Assembly (NCBI RefSeq): GCF_017309585.1 | Contig: NZ_CP071321.1 | Coordinates: 1,364,001-1,428,000, forward strand | Direction of reading: 5' to 3' | Length of the DNA stretch: 64,000 nt | Source of the DNA: Nitrogeniibacter aestuarii | Lineage (GTDB): Bacteria > Pseudomonadota > Gammaproteobacteria > Burkholderiales > Rhodocyclaceae | In this document: piece after piece, positions 45,022 through 53,507 of the stretch | Numbering within the stretch: the first letter of the stretch is position 1 | Layout: every line of letters starts with the position of its first letter | Position numbers and translations under genes: made by a program | Notes under the pieces: model-generated | Seen by the model: only the letters and a program-made list of their open reading frames with translations | Database searches by the model: none | What the model was told of the DNA's origin: nothing

Positions 45022-46187
45022 GGCGTGTTCCAGATGACGTTACGGAAGGGCACCGCGGTTTGGAGCACCGCATACCGGTAGTTGGGCCCATAGGTGCCGC
45101 CAATGGTCAGTACCGGCCCGCCATCCCACAGTTCCTTGCCGGAGGCAAACGGTGAGGTGTATTCCCGGTCATACTGCGAATTCCGGACCACCAGCGCGAT
45201 CCGGGCTCCGACGACTTGGTGGGGCTTAACTGCGTTGCCTGCAATTTTCGCTTCCATCTCATCGCGTGACCAGAACTCGTCAGCAACACCGTCAGGGATG
45301 ACGCTGGTGTCAATAGCGTAAAGGCCCTTCAACGCAACGACGCCTTTCGCGAGGGTGATGGTTGTCACGGCAGACGGGTCGGACAGATCATCCACCACCA
45401 GCTCATCGTTATTGCTGATTCGGTAGCGCTGTCGGACCATATCGCCCAGTCGGAAAGCGAGGGCGCCAACGCCGTAGCCTGCTGGAATAGGGGGGCTTGC
45501 AGTAGGGTCACCCGCTGGGAAGAAGTCTGTGCCGTTGGGCGTGTTATATGGAAAGGAACCGGAACTGTGCAGAAGATTCCACATGGTTCCGCTTGTTGTC
45601 GTATTCGCGGTACCCGTACGTTGTCCGTCCTTGCTCATTTGAACGATCGCGCACGGTTTGCTTGGGTACGCGGGGTCACCGAGTAGTACGAGTTCCCCCT
45701 GGAAAAAACCATGGCCGTCATCGACACGCAAGACAGACGAGGACGTAGGCATGGCGGTTTGCAGAACGCTTGGGATCGCACCAAGTGGAGAAGCGCTGTA
45801 CAAAACTTCAACCTGATCGCTGTCGTCGGGAACATAATCAGAAGCACTGATCAGGAAGTTGGTGTCTGCTGAAAGCCGCACAGGAAAAGTTGAGACACTC
45901 TGAGTGCCAAGGCCTTGGTAGAAGATCAGGATGTCAGGGCAACTCATTGCACCGACGGAAAGCCCGGCCATTCGAAGATCGCGTTCGATCTGGAACAGCG
46001 CAATCTGTCCGTTGGTAATAGCGTCTGCGCCTCCCGATGCGACACGCTGTTGGCCTTCGTTTACGGAAAACAGCTGCAGCATGAAGACGCTGGCAATCAT
46101 GGCAATGGCAATGCCCACGAGCAGCTCGACGAGCGACATGCCGCACTGGCGGACAAAAGCAGCGACCGGTTGTGGTTTCGCGTACAT
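45018..46187 (-). CDS. pilW: Minor pilin PilW
   Basis: A 389-residue minor prepilin with leader ...VRQCGMSLVELLVGIAIAM (cleavage after Gly16, Glu at mature position 5) and a large periplasmic domain. It belongs to the minor-pilin complex that primes pilus assembly with PilV, PilX and PilY1. Six bases separate it from pilV. Confidence 0.92.
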   Translation of the reverse strand: MYAKPQPVAAFVRQCGMSLVELLVGIAIAMIASVFMLQLFSVNEGQQRVASGGADAITNGQIALFQIERDLRMAGLSVGAMSCPDILIFYQGLGTQSVSTFPVRLSADTNFLISASDYVPDDSDQVEVLYSASPLGAIPSVLQTAMPTSSSVLRVDDGHGFFQGELVLLGDPAYPSKPCAIVQMSKDGQRTGTANTTTSGTMWNLLHSSGSFPYNTPNGTDFFPAGDPTASPPIPAGYGVGALAFRLGDMVRQRYRISNNDELVVDDLSDPSAVTTITLAKGVVALKGLYAIDTSVIPDGVADEFWSRDEMEAKIAGNAVKPHQVVGARIALVVRNSQYDREYTSPFASGKELWDGGPVLTIGGTYGPNYRYAVLQTAVPFRNVIWNTP

Positions 46188-46193
46188 GGTGAT

Positions 46194-46706
46194 TTACCTC
46201 TGAATCTGCGAGACCGTCTCGTAGTTGTGCATGGTGAATCCCGAGGCAGATTGTGGATCCGCTGACTGCCAGCAGACGGTGACCGTGGCAATGTTGGTTG
46301 AACCCGCGCCAATAATCTGAATGCGCGCCTGACCGCCCGGAAGGGTGCCAAGAACCGAGCCGGGCTCGCTGGACGAGCCCAGCCACGTGGCAAGATTGCC
46401 GGTAGGAGTGGACGCAGCCGCTGCGCCTGCAGCGAAGGGCGCCTCACACAGTGAGCCGGTTGAGGTGCCGGACAGGTAGGCGTATGAGCCAATGTTGGCA
46501 GTGGCGTCTGCCCACATCATGCCGATGACTTGGTTGGCCAGCATGGCAGCGTCGGCACGGACCGACGCTTCGGCCACAGCCCGTGCCGAACTGGCTTGCA
46601 GACTGACGATGCCGAGCACCCCAAGCGAAAAGACGAGGATTGCAATGAGTGCTTCAAGTAGGGCAATGCCTCGTTGCGATTGGCGAAGTGAGAATTTCAT
46701 ACGCAT
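46194..46706 (-). CDS. pilV: Minor pilin PilV
   Basis: A 170-residue prepilin: RGIALLEALIAILVFSLGVLGIVSLQ is the PilV-type class III leader and helix. The C-terminal domain contains the usual WQ motif region (VTVCWQSADP). It overlaps fimT by 10 bases. Confidence 0.92.
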   Translation of the reverse strand: MRMKFSLRQSQRGIALLEALIAILVFSLGVLGIVSLQASSARAVAEASVRADAAMLANQVIGMMWADATANIGSYAYLSGTSTGSLCEAPFAAGAAAASTPTGNLATWLGSSSEPGSVLGTLPGGQARIQIIGAGSTNIATVTVCWQSADPQSASGFTMHNYETVSQIQR

Positions 46707-47347
46707 CGGTTCTGTCCTGCATTTGCGGCGTCGCAGTAGCGGGGGTCTCGGGTGTCCGCGGTCACGTTAGGGTCGCACATGCGAACCTGACCACCACTTG
46801 AGATCATGATGCGGAGGTTTCGGCTGTCCGCCGCGGGGAGCGTGGACGTCGGGACATCGATATCGATGCACGCGAGTGATGTTGCTGTCGTGCTCGATAG
46901 AATGCGGCCAAGTCCATCAAAAACGGCTAAGGTCCGGCCATCTGCACCAATGACCTGGGTGTCGACACTCGCTTCGGCGCCGCCGTTGGAGGCAATGATG
47001 ATCGGGTCGGCGGCAGTGGGCGTTGACGTCGTGTTGGACGGGGAGACACTGCACAGCCCGGCAGCAGCGCCACGGCTGACCACCCAGGCCGGTCCGGTCG
47101 CCCTCGGCGCACAGCCCGGCCCAGTGTTAGACATCAGTTGAAAACGAACCGATGCATTTCTGCGGACGGCCTCGGCGCGAGCCATCTGCAGTCCGGAAAG
47201 GACGGATTCAGCAGCGGTGCGAATTCGGCGGTTGGTGATCCACTGACTGAAAGATGGGGCGGCAAGTGAGGCGATGACGCCCAGGATGACGACCACAACC
47301 ATCATCTCGACCAGTGAAAATCCGCTGGAATGACGTTTCAGTAGCAT
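46697..47347 (-). CDS. fimT: GspH/FimT-family minor pseudopilin
   Basis: A 216-residue prepilin with leader SSGFSLVEMMVVVVILGVIASLAAPSF (Glu5 present) followed by a GspH-type domain. FimT proteins in competent bacteria bind DNA through C-terminal basic residues; the C-terminus here (MCDPNVTADTRDPRYCDAANAGQNRCV) has two Arg and could be tested for that. It overlaps pilE by 10 bases. Confidence 0.9.
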   Translation of the reverse strand: MLLKRHSSGFSLVEMMVVVVILGVIASLAAPSFSQWITNRRIRTAAESVLSGLQMARAEAVRRNASVRFQLMSNTGPGCAPRATGPAWVVSRGAAAGLCSVSPSNTTSTPTAADPIIIASNGGAEASVDTQVIGADGRTLAVFDGLGRILSSTTATSLACIDIDVPTSTLPAADSRNLRIMISSGGQVRMCDPNVTADTRDPRYCDAANAGQNRCV

Positions 47348-47781
47348 GATCCGCTCTTAGAGACGACCCAGCAGGTAGTGCTTGTCACGCCGGACCACTT
47401 GGTCGCCGTGGTTGCCTTCTGGCCTGCTTGATTCATGGTGTAAGTGAACGCTGAGGTTTGGCCCGTGCCGGATGCGGTCAGGGTATATCCTTGTCCGCCG
47501 TTGTTCGTCGCGCAATTGAACCCGAAATACTGAACTGAAGTGGGGGCGGCTGCACCGCAGGCTCCGCCGTTGTCATAACTGCGATTGTCCTGATAGAACT
47601 GCTCCATGCGGACGCGCCATTCGGACAGGCCGCTCAGCGCCTCCGAGAGTTGGCTGCGCAGCACGTAATCCCGATACGAAGGCAGCGCAATGGAGGCAAG
47701 GATTGCCAAGATGGCGACCGTCACCATTAGTTCAATGAGGGTGAAACCTCGTTGTTGATGTGCTTGCGGTTTGTTGTTCAT
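47338..47781 (-). CDS. pilE: Type IV pilin PilE (minor pilin)
   Basis: A 147-residue pilin: QRGFTLIELMVTVAILAILASIALPSYRDYV carries the G/F cleavage site and Glu5. The C-terminal SGVTSTTCWVVSKSGSCY holds the paired Cys of the D-region. As first gene of the minor-pilin run it resembles PilE of the fimT-pilVWXY1E clusters rather than a main pilin. An AAGGGG site precedes the ATG. Confidence 0.92.
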   Translation of the reverse strand: MNNKPQAHQQRGFTLIELMVTVAILAILASIALPSYRDYVLRSQLSEALSGLSEWRVRMEQFYQDNRSYDNGGACGAAAPTSVQYFGFNCATNNGGQGYTLTASGTGQTSAFTYTMNQAGQKATTATKWSGVTSTTCWVVSKSGSCY

Positions 47782-47955
47782 CTATCAACCCCTTTGAGGA
47801 CACCCTTATCATCGGCATCGCCGGCCGGCAATGCTCCTGTCGTGCGACAAATGGCAAATCGCGCTGGACGGATGGTTTTTCGGCGGGGTGCCGTGCGTGA
47901 CGTGATTCACGTCTCTTGTCTGTCGGGAGATTCGAGACTAGAATGCCGTCCTCTT

Positions 47956-48031
<76 letters not shown>

Positions 48032-48041
48032 GACATCGGAG

Positions 48042-48067
48042 CGGGGCGCATTGCGCCCCGTTTCTTT
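48042..48067 (+). terminator. Terminator of tRNA-Thr
   Basis: CGGGGCGC and GCGCCCCG form an 8-bp stem with a 3-base loop, followed by a T-rich tail. It begins 11 bases after the tRNA end. Confidence 0.82.
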
Positions 48068-48072
48068 ATCCA

Positions 48073-48102
48073 TTGTGTTACGTTGACGTAAACGTAACAC
48101 AA
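48073..48102. promoter_or_regulatory. 30-bp palindromic operator at the SDR gene
   Basis: TTGTGTTACG at 48073-48082 and its exact complement at 48093-48102 flank a 10-base spacer that is itself ACGT-rich. It ends 11 bases before the chosen SDR start. The inner TTACGTtgACGTAA pattern resembles operators of MerR-type regulators of acyl-CoA and branched-chain amino acid catabolism (LiuR type). Assignment to a specific regulator is tentative. Confidence 0.65.
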
Positions 48103-48113
48103 TGGGGTGTGCA

Positions 48114-48866
48114 ATGAATCTGGCCGGATCGGTTTTTGTCGTGACAGGGGCTCGCTCAGGTTTGGGGGCGGCGGTCACGAAACGTTTGGTTGATGGTGGA
48201 GCGCGTGTCGTCGGGGTTGATGTGTCCGAAGGTGACGAGGTGTCTGAATCTTCGTTTTGCTTCGTCAGGGCTGATGTGACCGACGAAGACGCGGCGCGGC
48301 GTGTCTTTTCTGTGGCACGTGAGCGATTCGGTGCGGTTCATGGTCTTGTCAATTGCGCCGGTGTTGCCCCTGCGGAGAAGGTGCTTGGGCGCGAGGGCGT
48401 GCATCGGCTCGACACCTTCATGCGAACGATCAGTATCAATCTGATGGGCACGTTCAATATGCTCCGCCTTGCCGCCGATGCGATACAGGCGGTTGCGCCG
48501 AACGACGCGGGCGAGCGGGGCGTGATCATCAATACGGCGTCGGTGGCCGCATTTGATGGCCAGATCGGTCAGGCCGCATATGCCGCATCCAAAGGCGGGG
48601 TGGTTGCCATGACGCTGCCGCTGGCCCGGGAGCTGGCCCGTTTCGGTGTCCGCGTCATGACCATTGCGCCGGGCATCATGGAAACACCGATGCTTTCGGG
48701 CATGCCGGATGATGTCCAGCAGGCGCTCGGCAAAATGGTCCCGTTTCCTCCGCGACTGGGCAAGCCCGAGGAGTTTGCCTCGCTGGTTTGCCACATCATC
48801 GAAAACGCTTATCTCAACGGTGAGGTCATTCGTATGGACGGGGCGATCCGGATGGCGCCCAAGTGA
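48114..48866 (+). CDS. SDR-family 3-hydroxyacyl-CoA dehydrogenase-like protein
   Basis: A 250-residue short-chain dehydrogenase. The cofactor loop TGARSGLG, the GVDV segment with an Asp that favours NAD, the NCAG motif, and catalytic S-Y-K (NTASVAAF, then YAASK) are visible. The C-terminal APGIMETPML and PFPPRLGKPEEFASLV resemble type II 3-hydroxyacyl-CoA / 2-methyl-3-hydroxybutyryl-CoA dehydrogenases. Likely role: fatty acid or isoleucine breakdown. ATG 48114 is used; ATG 48102 is in frame but lies at the end of the operator. Confidence 0.85.
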   Translation: MNLAGSVFVVTGARSGLGAAVTKRLVDGGARVVGVDVSEGDEVSESSFCFVRADVTDEDAARRVFSVARERFGAVHGLVNCAGVAPAEKVLGREGVHRLDTFMRTISINLMGTFNMLRLAADAIQAVAPNDAGERGVIINTASVAAFDGQIGQAAYAASKGGVVAMTLPLARELARFGVRVMTIAPGIMETPMLSGMPDDVQQALGKMVPFPPRLGKPEEFASLVCHIIENAYLNGEVIRMDGAIRMAPK

Positions 48867-48922
48867 CGGCGCTGTCCCTTCGGGGGGCGGTTGTGCCCTG
48901 CGCTTGATGTGGTGCAGCACTG

Positions 48923-48948
48923 TGCCTTGTCATTTGTGATACAAGGCA
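48923..48948. promoter_or_regulatory. Perfect inverted repeat upstream of ccoI
   Basis: TGCCTTGT and ACAAGGCA, exact complements, flank ten bases. The site is 40 bases before the ccoI GTG. There is no T-run, so an operator is more likely than a terminator. It does not match the FNR consensus. Confidence 0.5.
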
Positions 48949-48988
48949 TCGGTCGGCGCGTCTGGCGCCAGCAACATCGAGGTACCGA

Positions 48989-51451
48989 GTGTCCGAGTCG
49001 TCCGTGTCCTTCCGCCCCAGCCAGGCAGAGTGTTACCACTGCGGTCTGCCGGTACCGTCGGACGCCCGTTTTGAAGTCCGGATCGGTGGCGCGCCCCGCG
49101 AGATGTGTTGCGCCGGTTGTCAGGCGGTGGCGCAGGCAATCGTAGACAATGGTCTGGATGACTACTACCGGCACCGCGATGCGATGCCCGAGTCGCAAAA
49201 AGAAGCGATTCCGGAGGCGCTCGAAGAACTCGGCCTGTTTGACCACCCAGATTTCCAGAAGAGTTTTGTCCGGCCTGTCGGCGAACATGAACGCGAGGCA
49301 GCCCTGATTCTGGAAGGCATTACATGTGCCGCTTGTGTGTGGCTCAATGAGCAGCATGTGGCGGCACTCAAAGGCGTGACCGCGATCTCGATCAATTACG
49401 CCACGCGACGGGCGCGTGTCAGATGGGATGAGCGCGAGGTCCATCTCTCGGATATCCTGGCTGCGGTCCAGGCCATTGGCTATCGCGCCTATCCATATGA
49501 CGAGGCGCGCTCGGAGCAGATTGCCAAGCGCGAGCGTCGTTCGGCCCTGTGGCGACTGTTCGTGGCGGGTTTCGGCATGATGCAGGTCATGATGTATGCC
49601 ATTCCCGCCTATGTGGCGGGCGATGGCGACATGACTGCCGACATTGAGCAGTTGTTGCGCTGGGCCAGCTTCATCCTGACCCTCCCCGTCGTTTTCTATT
49701 CGGCAGCCCCTTTCTTTCAGCGCGCGTGGCGTGACGTGCGACTCAAGCGCCTGGGTATGGATGTGCCCGTGGCGCTCGGGGTTGGGAGCGCCTTTCTGGC
49801 CAGTTGCTGGGCGACGTTTACGGCCAGCGGCGAGGTGTACTTCGATTCGGTCGCCATGTTCGTCTTCTTTTTGCTGTGCGGACGCTACCTGGAAATGGTG
49901 GCAAGGCAGAAAGCGGTTCGCGGTGTCGAATCGCTGGGCAAGGTTCTGCCGGTTTTTGCCGACAAGCTGCTGGCTGACGGCGGCGAAGAGCGCGTGCCCG
50001 TATCAACGCTGGTGGTTGGAGACCAGGTGCGGGTGAGGCCGGGGGAGGCCATTCCTGCGGATGGTCAGGTGCTCGATGGCGAGAGCGCTGCCGACGAGGC
50101 CTTGTTGACCGGAGAGAGTCGCCCGGTGAGTAAAACCCCGGGCGATCTGGTCACAGGAGGTAGCGTCAATGTGTCCAGTCCGCTGGTGATCGAGGTGCAA
50201 CAGATTGGAGACGCCACGCGTCTCGCTGCCATCATGCGGCTCATGGAACGGGCCTCCGCAGAAAAGCCGGCCCTGGTGCAGATGGCAGATCGTATTGCGG
50301 CACGCTTCATCGCCTTTTTGCTTCTGGTGGCGGTTACCTCAGGCATTGGCTGGTACCTGGTCGATCCGGATCGGGCGCTCTGGGTTTTTGTTTCAGTGCT
50401 GGTGGTCAGCTGCCCCTGCGCGCTTTCCCTGGCCACGCCAGCCGCATTGACGGTTTCGTCCGACGCCATGTCGAAGCTCGGGGTGCTGATCACACGCGGG
50501 CATGCCATCGAAGCGCTCGCCAAGGTCGATACGTTCATGTTCGACAAGACCGGTACGCTTACCGAAGGGCGGATGCGTCTGGCCGAGGTGCGTCCGGTCG
50601 CCGATGGCTCTCGAGACACCGCCGTGAAAATAGCCGCGGCGCTGGAGGCGGGGTCCGAGCACGCCATTGCCACGGCCATCCTCAATGCCTCCCCGGGGGG
50701 CGCCTCGGCCAGTGGCGTGCGTGCCACGACAGGGCAGGGCGTAGAAGGGGTTGTAGACGGCATCCGCTACCGGATCGGGCGCGAAGGGTTTGTGGCCGAC
50801 CTGGTCGGTCGTGGCGTGCCTGACGTCCTTGCTCAAGGCGACGCCCGCCACACAACCGTCTTCCTGGGTAGCGAAGGCGCCTGGGTGGCTGCGCTCGACT
50901 GTACTGATATGCCACGCGAGGATGCTGCTCAGACCATCCGCCAGCTTGAGGCGGCGGGTATTCGAACCGGTGTTCTCAGTGGTGACGCGCCGGACACGGT
51001 GACCTCGTTTGCGAAGTCCTTGTCGCTCGATGACGCACGTGGCGGCCTGACGCCGCAGCAGAAATACGAGGCAATTGCATTGCTGCAAGCGCAACACCGG
51101 GTCGTGGCGATGGTGGGTGATGGCGTGAACGATGCGCCGGTGCTTGCCCAGGCGCACGTCTCGATCGCCATGGGCGGGGGGACCGAACTGGCGCGCACCC
51201 AGGCAGATGTTGTCCTGCTGGGTGGGCGCTTGCAGGCTCTTGTCGATGGGATGATGCTGGCGCGCAGAACCTTCCGGATCATTCGTCAGAATCTGACCTG
51301 GGCCTTTGGCTACAATATGGTAGCGATCCCGCTGGCTGTGGCCGGCTGGGTGACCCCGTGGATGGCCGGTATCGGCATGTCTGCCAGCTCGCTCATGGTG
51401 GTGCTCAATGCGCTGCGCCTGCAGCGAGCCAACAAAGGGCCCGCGCGCTAA
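48989..51451 (+). CDS. ccoI: Copper-translocating P1B-type ATPase for cbb3 oxidase assembly
   Basis: An 820-residue inner-membrane ATPase that supplies copper for the CuB site of cbb3 oxidase. An N-terminal Cys-rich region (CYHCGLPV, CCAGC) precedes an HMA domain with CAAC near residue 113. The membrane CPC motif (VSCPCALSLATPAALT), the phosphorylation site DKTGTLTEG and the hinge GDGVNDAPVL are intact. The start is GTG 48989 behind GAGG. Its stop overlaps the ccoS ATG by one base (TAATG). Confidence 0.95.
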   Translation: MSESSVSFRPSQAECYHCGLPVPSDARFEVRIGGAPREMCCAGCQAVAQAIVDNGLDDYYRHRDAMPESQKEAIPEALEELGLFDHPDFQKSFVRPVGEHEREAALILEGITCAACVWLNEQHVAALKGVTAISINYATRRARVRWDEREVHLSDILAAVQAIGYRAYPYDEARSEQIAKRERRSALWRLFVAGFGMMQVMMYAIPAYVAGDGDMTADIEQLLRWASFILTLPVVFYSAAPFFQRAWRDVRLKRLGMDVPVALGVGSAFLASCWATFTASGEVYFDSVAMFVFFLLCGRYLEMVARQKAVRGVESLGKVLPVFADKLLADGGEERVPVSTLVVGDQVRVRPGEAIPADGQVLDGESAADEALLTGESRPVSKTPGDLVTGGSVNVSSPLVIEVQQIGDATRLAAIMRLMERASAEKPALVQMADRIAARFIAFLLLVAVTSGIGWYLVDPDRALWVFVSVLVVSCPCALSLATPAALTVSSDAMSKLGVLITRGHAIEALAKVDTFMFDKTGTLTEGRMRLAEVRPVADGSRDTAVKIAAALEAGSEHAIATAILNASPGGASASGVRATTGQGVEGVVDGIRYRIGREGFVADLVGRGVPDVLAQGDARHTTVFLGSEGAWVAALDCTDMPREDAAQTIRQLEAAGIRTGVLSGDAPDTVTSFAKSLSLDDARGGLTPQQKYEAIALLQAQHRVVAMVGDGVNDAPVLAQAHVSIAMGGGTELARTQADVVLLGGRLQALVDGMMLARRTFRIIRQNLTWAFGYNMVAIPLAVAGWVTPWMAGIGMSASSLMVVLNALRLQRANKGPAR

Positions 51452-51657
51452 TGGAAAGCCTCTATTTACTCATCCCCCTGTCGGTCCTGCTGGTCTTCAT
51501 CATCGGCTTTCTGTTCTGGTGGTCTGTCAAAAGCGGACAATTTGATGATATGGAAGGACCAGCGTATCGTATGCTGATGGATGATGATGATCCGGCCGCT
51601 GATCGCCTGTCCGATACACCGGATGGCGAAGACGGGCGTGATCAGAAATCGCTGTAG
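51451..51657 (+). CDS. ccoS: cbb3-type cytochrome oxidase assembly protein CcoS
   Basis: A 68-residue protein with one N-terminal membrane helix (SLYLLIPLSVLLVFIIGFLFWWSVKSGQFDD) and an acidic tail. CcoS is needed for cofactor insertion into the oxidase. Translationally coupled to ccoI. Confidence 0.94.
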   Translation: MESLYLLIPLSVLLVFIIGFLFWWSVKSGQFDDMEGPAYRMLMDDDDPAADRLSDTPDGEDGRDQKSL

Positions 51658-51733
51658 AAACAAGGCTTGGCGCCGGGGAATAATGGCGCTGGCAACCGAT
51701 CAGGGCAAATTTCTGCAACCCGCGTGTGTTTGA

Positions 51734-51747
51734 TTGATCCATGTCAA
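51734..51747 (+). promoter_or_regulatory. FNR/DNR-type box in the ccoS-ccoN gap
   Basis: TTGATCCATGTCAA matches TTGAT-N4-ATCAA at 9 of 10 positions. Its centre is 41-42 bases before a predicted start near 51782, with a CACAAT -10-like box at 51769-51774. It would drive the candidate small RNA that ends at the terminator at 51884. Confidence 0.7.
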
Positions 51748-51781
51748 TGACTGGATTCGTGCAATAGGCACAATGCACACA

Positions 51782-51884
51782 TGGTTAATTGAGTTGATCG
51801 ACGCAAAGGCGGATCGGCTCATGACGCAGGAATTTTTGTCTCTCTGTTGGGGTTGGGGGTGCGTGCAAACGCACCCTTTTTTTT
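51782..51884 (+). ncRNA. Candidate FNR-dependent small RNA upstream of ccoN
   Basis: This is a predicted transcript of about 100 nt, not a recognised family. An FNR-type box lies at the class II activator distance upstream, and an intrinsic terminator with eight T ends it. No ORF of useful length with a ribosome-binding site lies inside; the only in-frame ATG at 51781 meets a stop after three codons. The terminator is followed by a separate FNR box serving ccoN, so the segment looks like an independent unit. The 5' end is a guess from promoter spacing. FnrS of enterobacteria and AniS of Neisseria are functional precedents but show no obvious sequence likeness. The segment could instead be an attenuated ccoN leader. 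Confidence 0.5.
51857..51884 (+). terminator. Strong intrinsic terminator between ccoS and ccoN
   Basis: GGGTGCGT pairs with ACGCACCC around a GCAA tetraloop and is followed by eight T. It lies 200 bases after ccoS and 180 before ccoN. Confidence 0.92.
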
Positions 51885-51954
51885 ATCCTGCTACCCCAAA
51901 AAGCACTCCACATCAAGCATTGGCGAGCATCGTGCGCTGCAATACAATGCTCTA

Positions 51955-51968
51955 TTGATCTGTATCAA
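51955..51968 (+). promoter_or_regulatory. Perfect FNR box of the ccoN promoter
   Basis: TTGATCTGTATCAA matches the FNR/ANR consensus exactly. A -10-like TATCCT at 51990-51995 places the start near 52002, with the box centred at about -41. This fits oxygen-limited activation of ccoNOQP. Confidence 0.88.
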
Positions 51969-52067
51969 AAGGCTTCCCCGACCGGCGCGTATCCTTCGGT
52001 TCGATCGTGCCGACAGTCTGTCGCCGCGCGGGAGGTTATAAGGTTTTAAATCAAAGAGGTGACTCAC

Positions 52068-53492
52068 ATGCAATCGCAAGCGACTTACAACTATAAAGTC
52101 GTGCGCCAGTTCGCCGTGATGACGGTGGTTTGGGGTATTGTGGGCATGCTGGTTGGCGTGATCGCTGCAGCACAGCTCGTATGGCCCGAACTCAACTTCG
52201 CCGAGTGGTTCCACTTCGGCCGACTGCGCCCGCTCCACACCAACGCCGTGATTTTCGCTTTCGGCGGCTGTGCGCTTTTCGCGACGTCTTACTACGTCGT
52301 TCAGCGCACCAACCACACGACGCTGTTTTCACCAGCGCTGGCCGCGTTCACGTTCTGGGGCTGGCAACTGGTGATCTTGCTTGCGGCCATTACGCTGCCG
52401 CTCGGTTTCACCTCCGGCAAGGAATACGCCGAACTCGAGTGGCCGATCGATATCCTGATCACCCTCGTGTGGGTTGCCTACGCTGTGGTGTTCTTCGGCA
52501 CCATCGCCAAGCGCAAAACCTCGCACATCTACGTGGCCAACTGGTTCTATGGGGCGTTCATTCTGGCCGTGGCGCTGCTGCACCTGGTCAACAGCGCAGC
52601 CATCCCGGTCACGCTGACCAAGTCTTACTCCGCTTACGCCGGTGTCCAGGACGCCATGATCCAGTGGTGGTACGGCCACAACGCCGTGGGCTTCTTCCTG
52701 ACTGCGGGCTTCCTGGGCATGATGTACTACTTCGTGCCGAAGCAGGCTGAGCGTCCGGTCTATTCCTATCGCCTCTCCGTGGTGCACTTCTGGGCTCTGA
52801 TTTTTACCTACATGTGGGCGGGTCCACACCATCTGCATTACACGGCCCTGCCTGACTGGACCCAGTCCATCGGCATGATCTTCTCCCTGATTCTGCTGGC
52901 TCCGTCCTGGGGCGGCATGATCAACGGCATCATGACCCTGTCGGGCGCATGGCACAAACTGCGTACTGACCCGATCCTGAAGTTCCTGATCACCTCCCTG
53001 TCGTTCTACGGCATGTCGACCTTCGAAGGCCCGATGATGTCCGTCAAGACGGTCAACGCCCTGTCGCACTACACCGACTGGACCGTCGGTCACGTGCACT
53101 CCGGTGCCCTGGGCTGGGTGGCCATGATTTCCATCGGCTCCGTGTATTACCTCCTGCCGCGCATGTACGGCAAGACCGAGATGTACTCCACCAAGCTGAT
53201 CACGACCCACTTCTGGATCGCGACCATCGGTGTGGTCCTCTACATCGCTTCCATGTGGATTGCCGGTGTGATGCAGGGTCTGATGTGGCGTGCGACCAAC
53301 CCGGATGGCACCCTGACGTACTCCTTTGTCGAGTCGGTCAAGGCCAGCTACCCGTTCTGGTCCATCCGTTTGCTCGGTGGCGTGCTCTTCCTCGGCGGCA
53401 TGTTCCTCATGTTCTACAACATGGTCATGACCATCGCCGGCCAGAAGGCCTACAACGCTCCTGTGGTGACCCCGCAGGCCGCTCACGCCTAA
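52068..53492 (+). CDS. ccoN: cbb3-type cytochrome c oxidase subunit I
   Basis: Catalytic subunit of the high-affinity cbb3 oxidase: haem b, haem b3 and CuB, reducing oxygen to water with proton pumping. The 474-residue protein has 12 membrane segments. Haem and copper ligands are in RPLHTNAVIFAFGG, WWYGHNAVGFFLT, WAGPHHLHYTALPDW and the later HVHSGALGWVAM. The ATG at 52068 is preferred to the GTG at 52059, because AGAGGTGA is the ribosome-binding site. Preceded by a perfect FNR box. Confidence 0.97.
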   Translation: MQSQATYNYKVVRQFAVMTVVWGIVGMLVGVIAAAQLVWPELNFAEWFHFGRLRPLHTNAVIFAFGGCALFATSYYVVQRTNHTTLFSPALAAFTFWGWQLVILLAAITLPLGFTSGKEYAELEWPIDILITLVWVAYAVVFFGTIAKRKTSHIYVANWFYGAFILAVALLHLVNSAAIPVTLTKSYSAYAGVQDAMIQWWYGHNAVGFFLTAGFLGMMYYFVPKQAERPVYSYRLSVVHFWALIFTYMWAGPHHLHYTALPDWTQSIGMIFSLILLAPSWGGMINGIMTLSGAWHKLRTDPILKFLITSLSFYGMSTFEGPMMSVKTVNALSHYTDWTVGHVHSGALGWVAMISIGSVYYLLPRMYGKTEMYSTKLITTHFWIATIGVVLYIASMWIAGVMQGLMWRATNPDGTLTYSFVESVKASYPFWSIRLLGGVLFLGGMFLMFYNMVMTIAGQKAYNAPVVTPQAAHA

Positions 53493-53507
53493 TCGCAGGA
53501 GACGAAC

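Noticed and set aside
51734..51958. 74-codon ORF in the ccoS-ccoN gap
   Set aside because: No ribosome-binding site, it runs through a strong terminator hairpin, and its composition is not protein-like.
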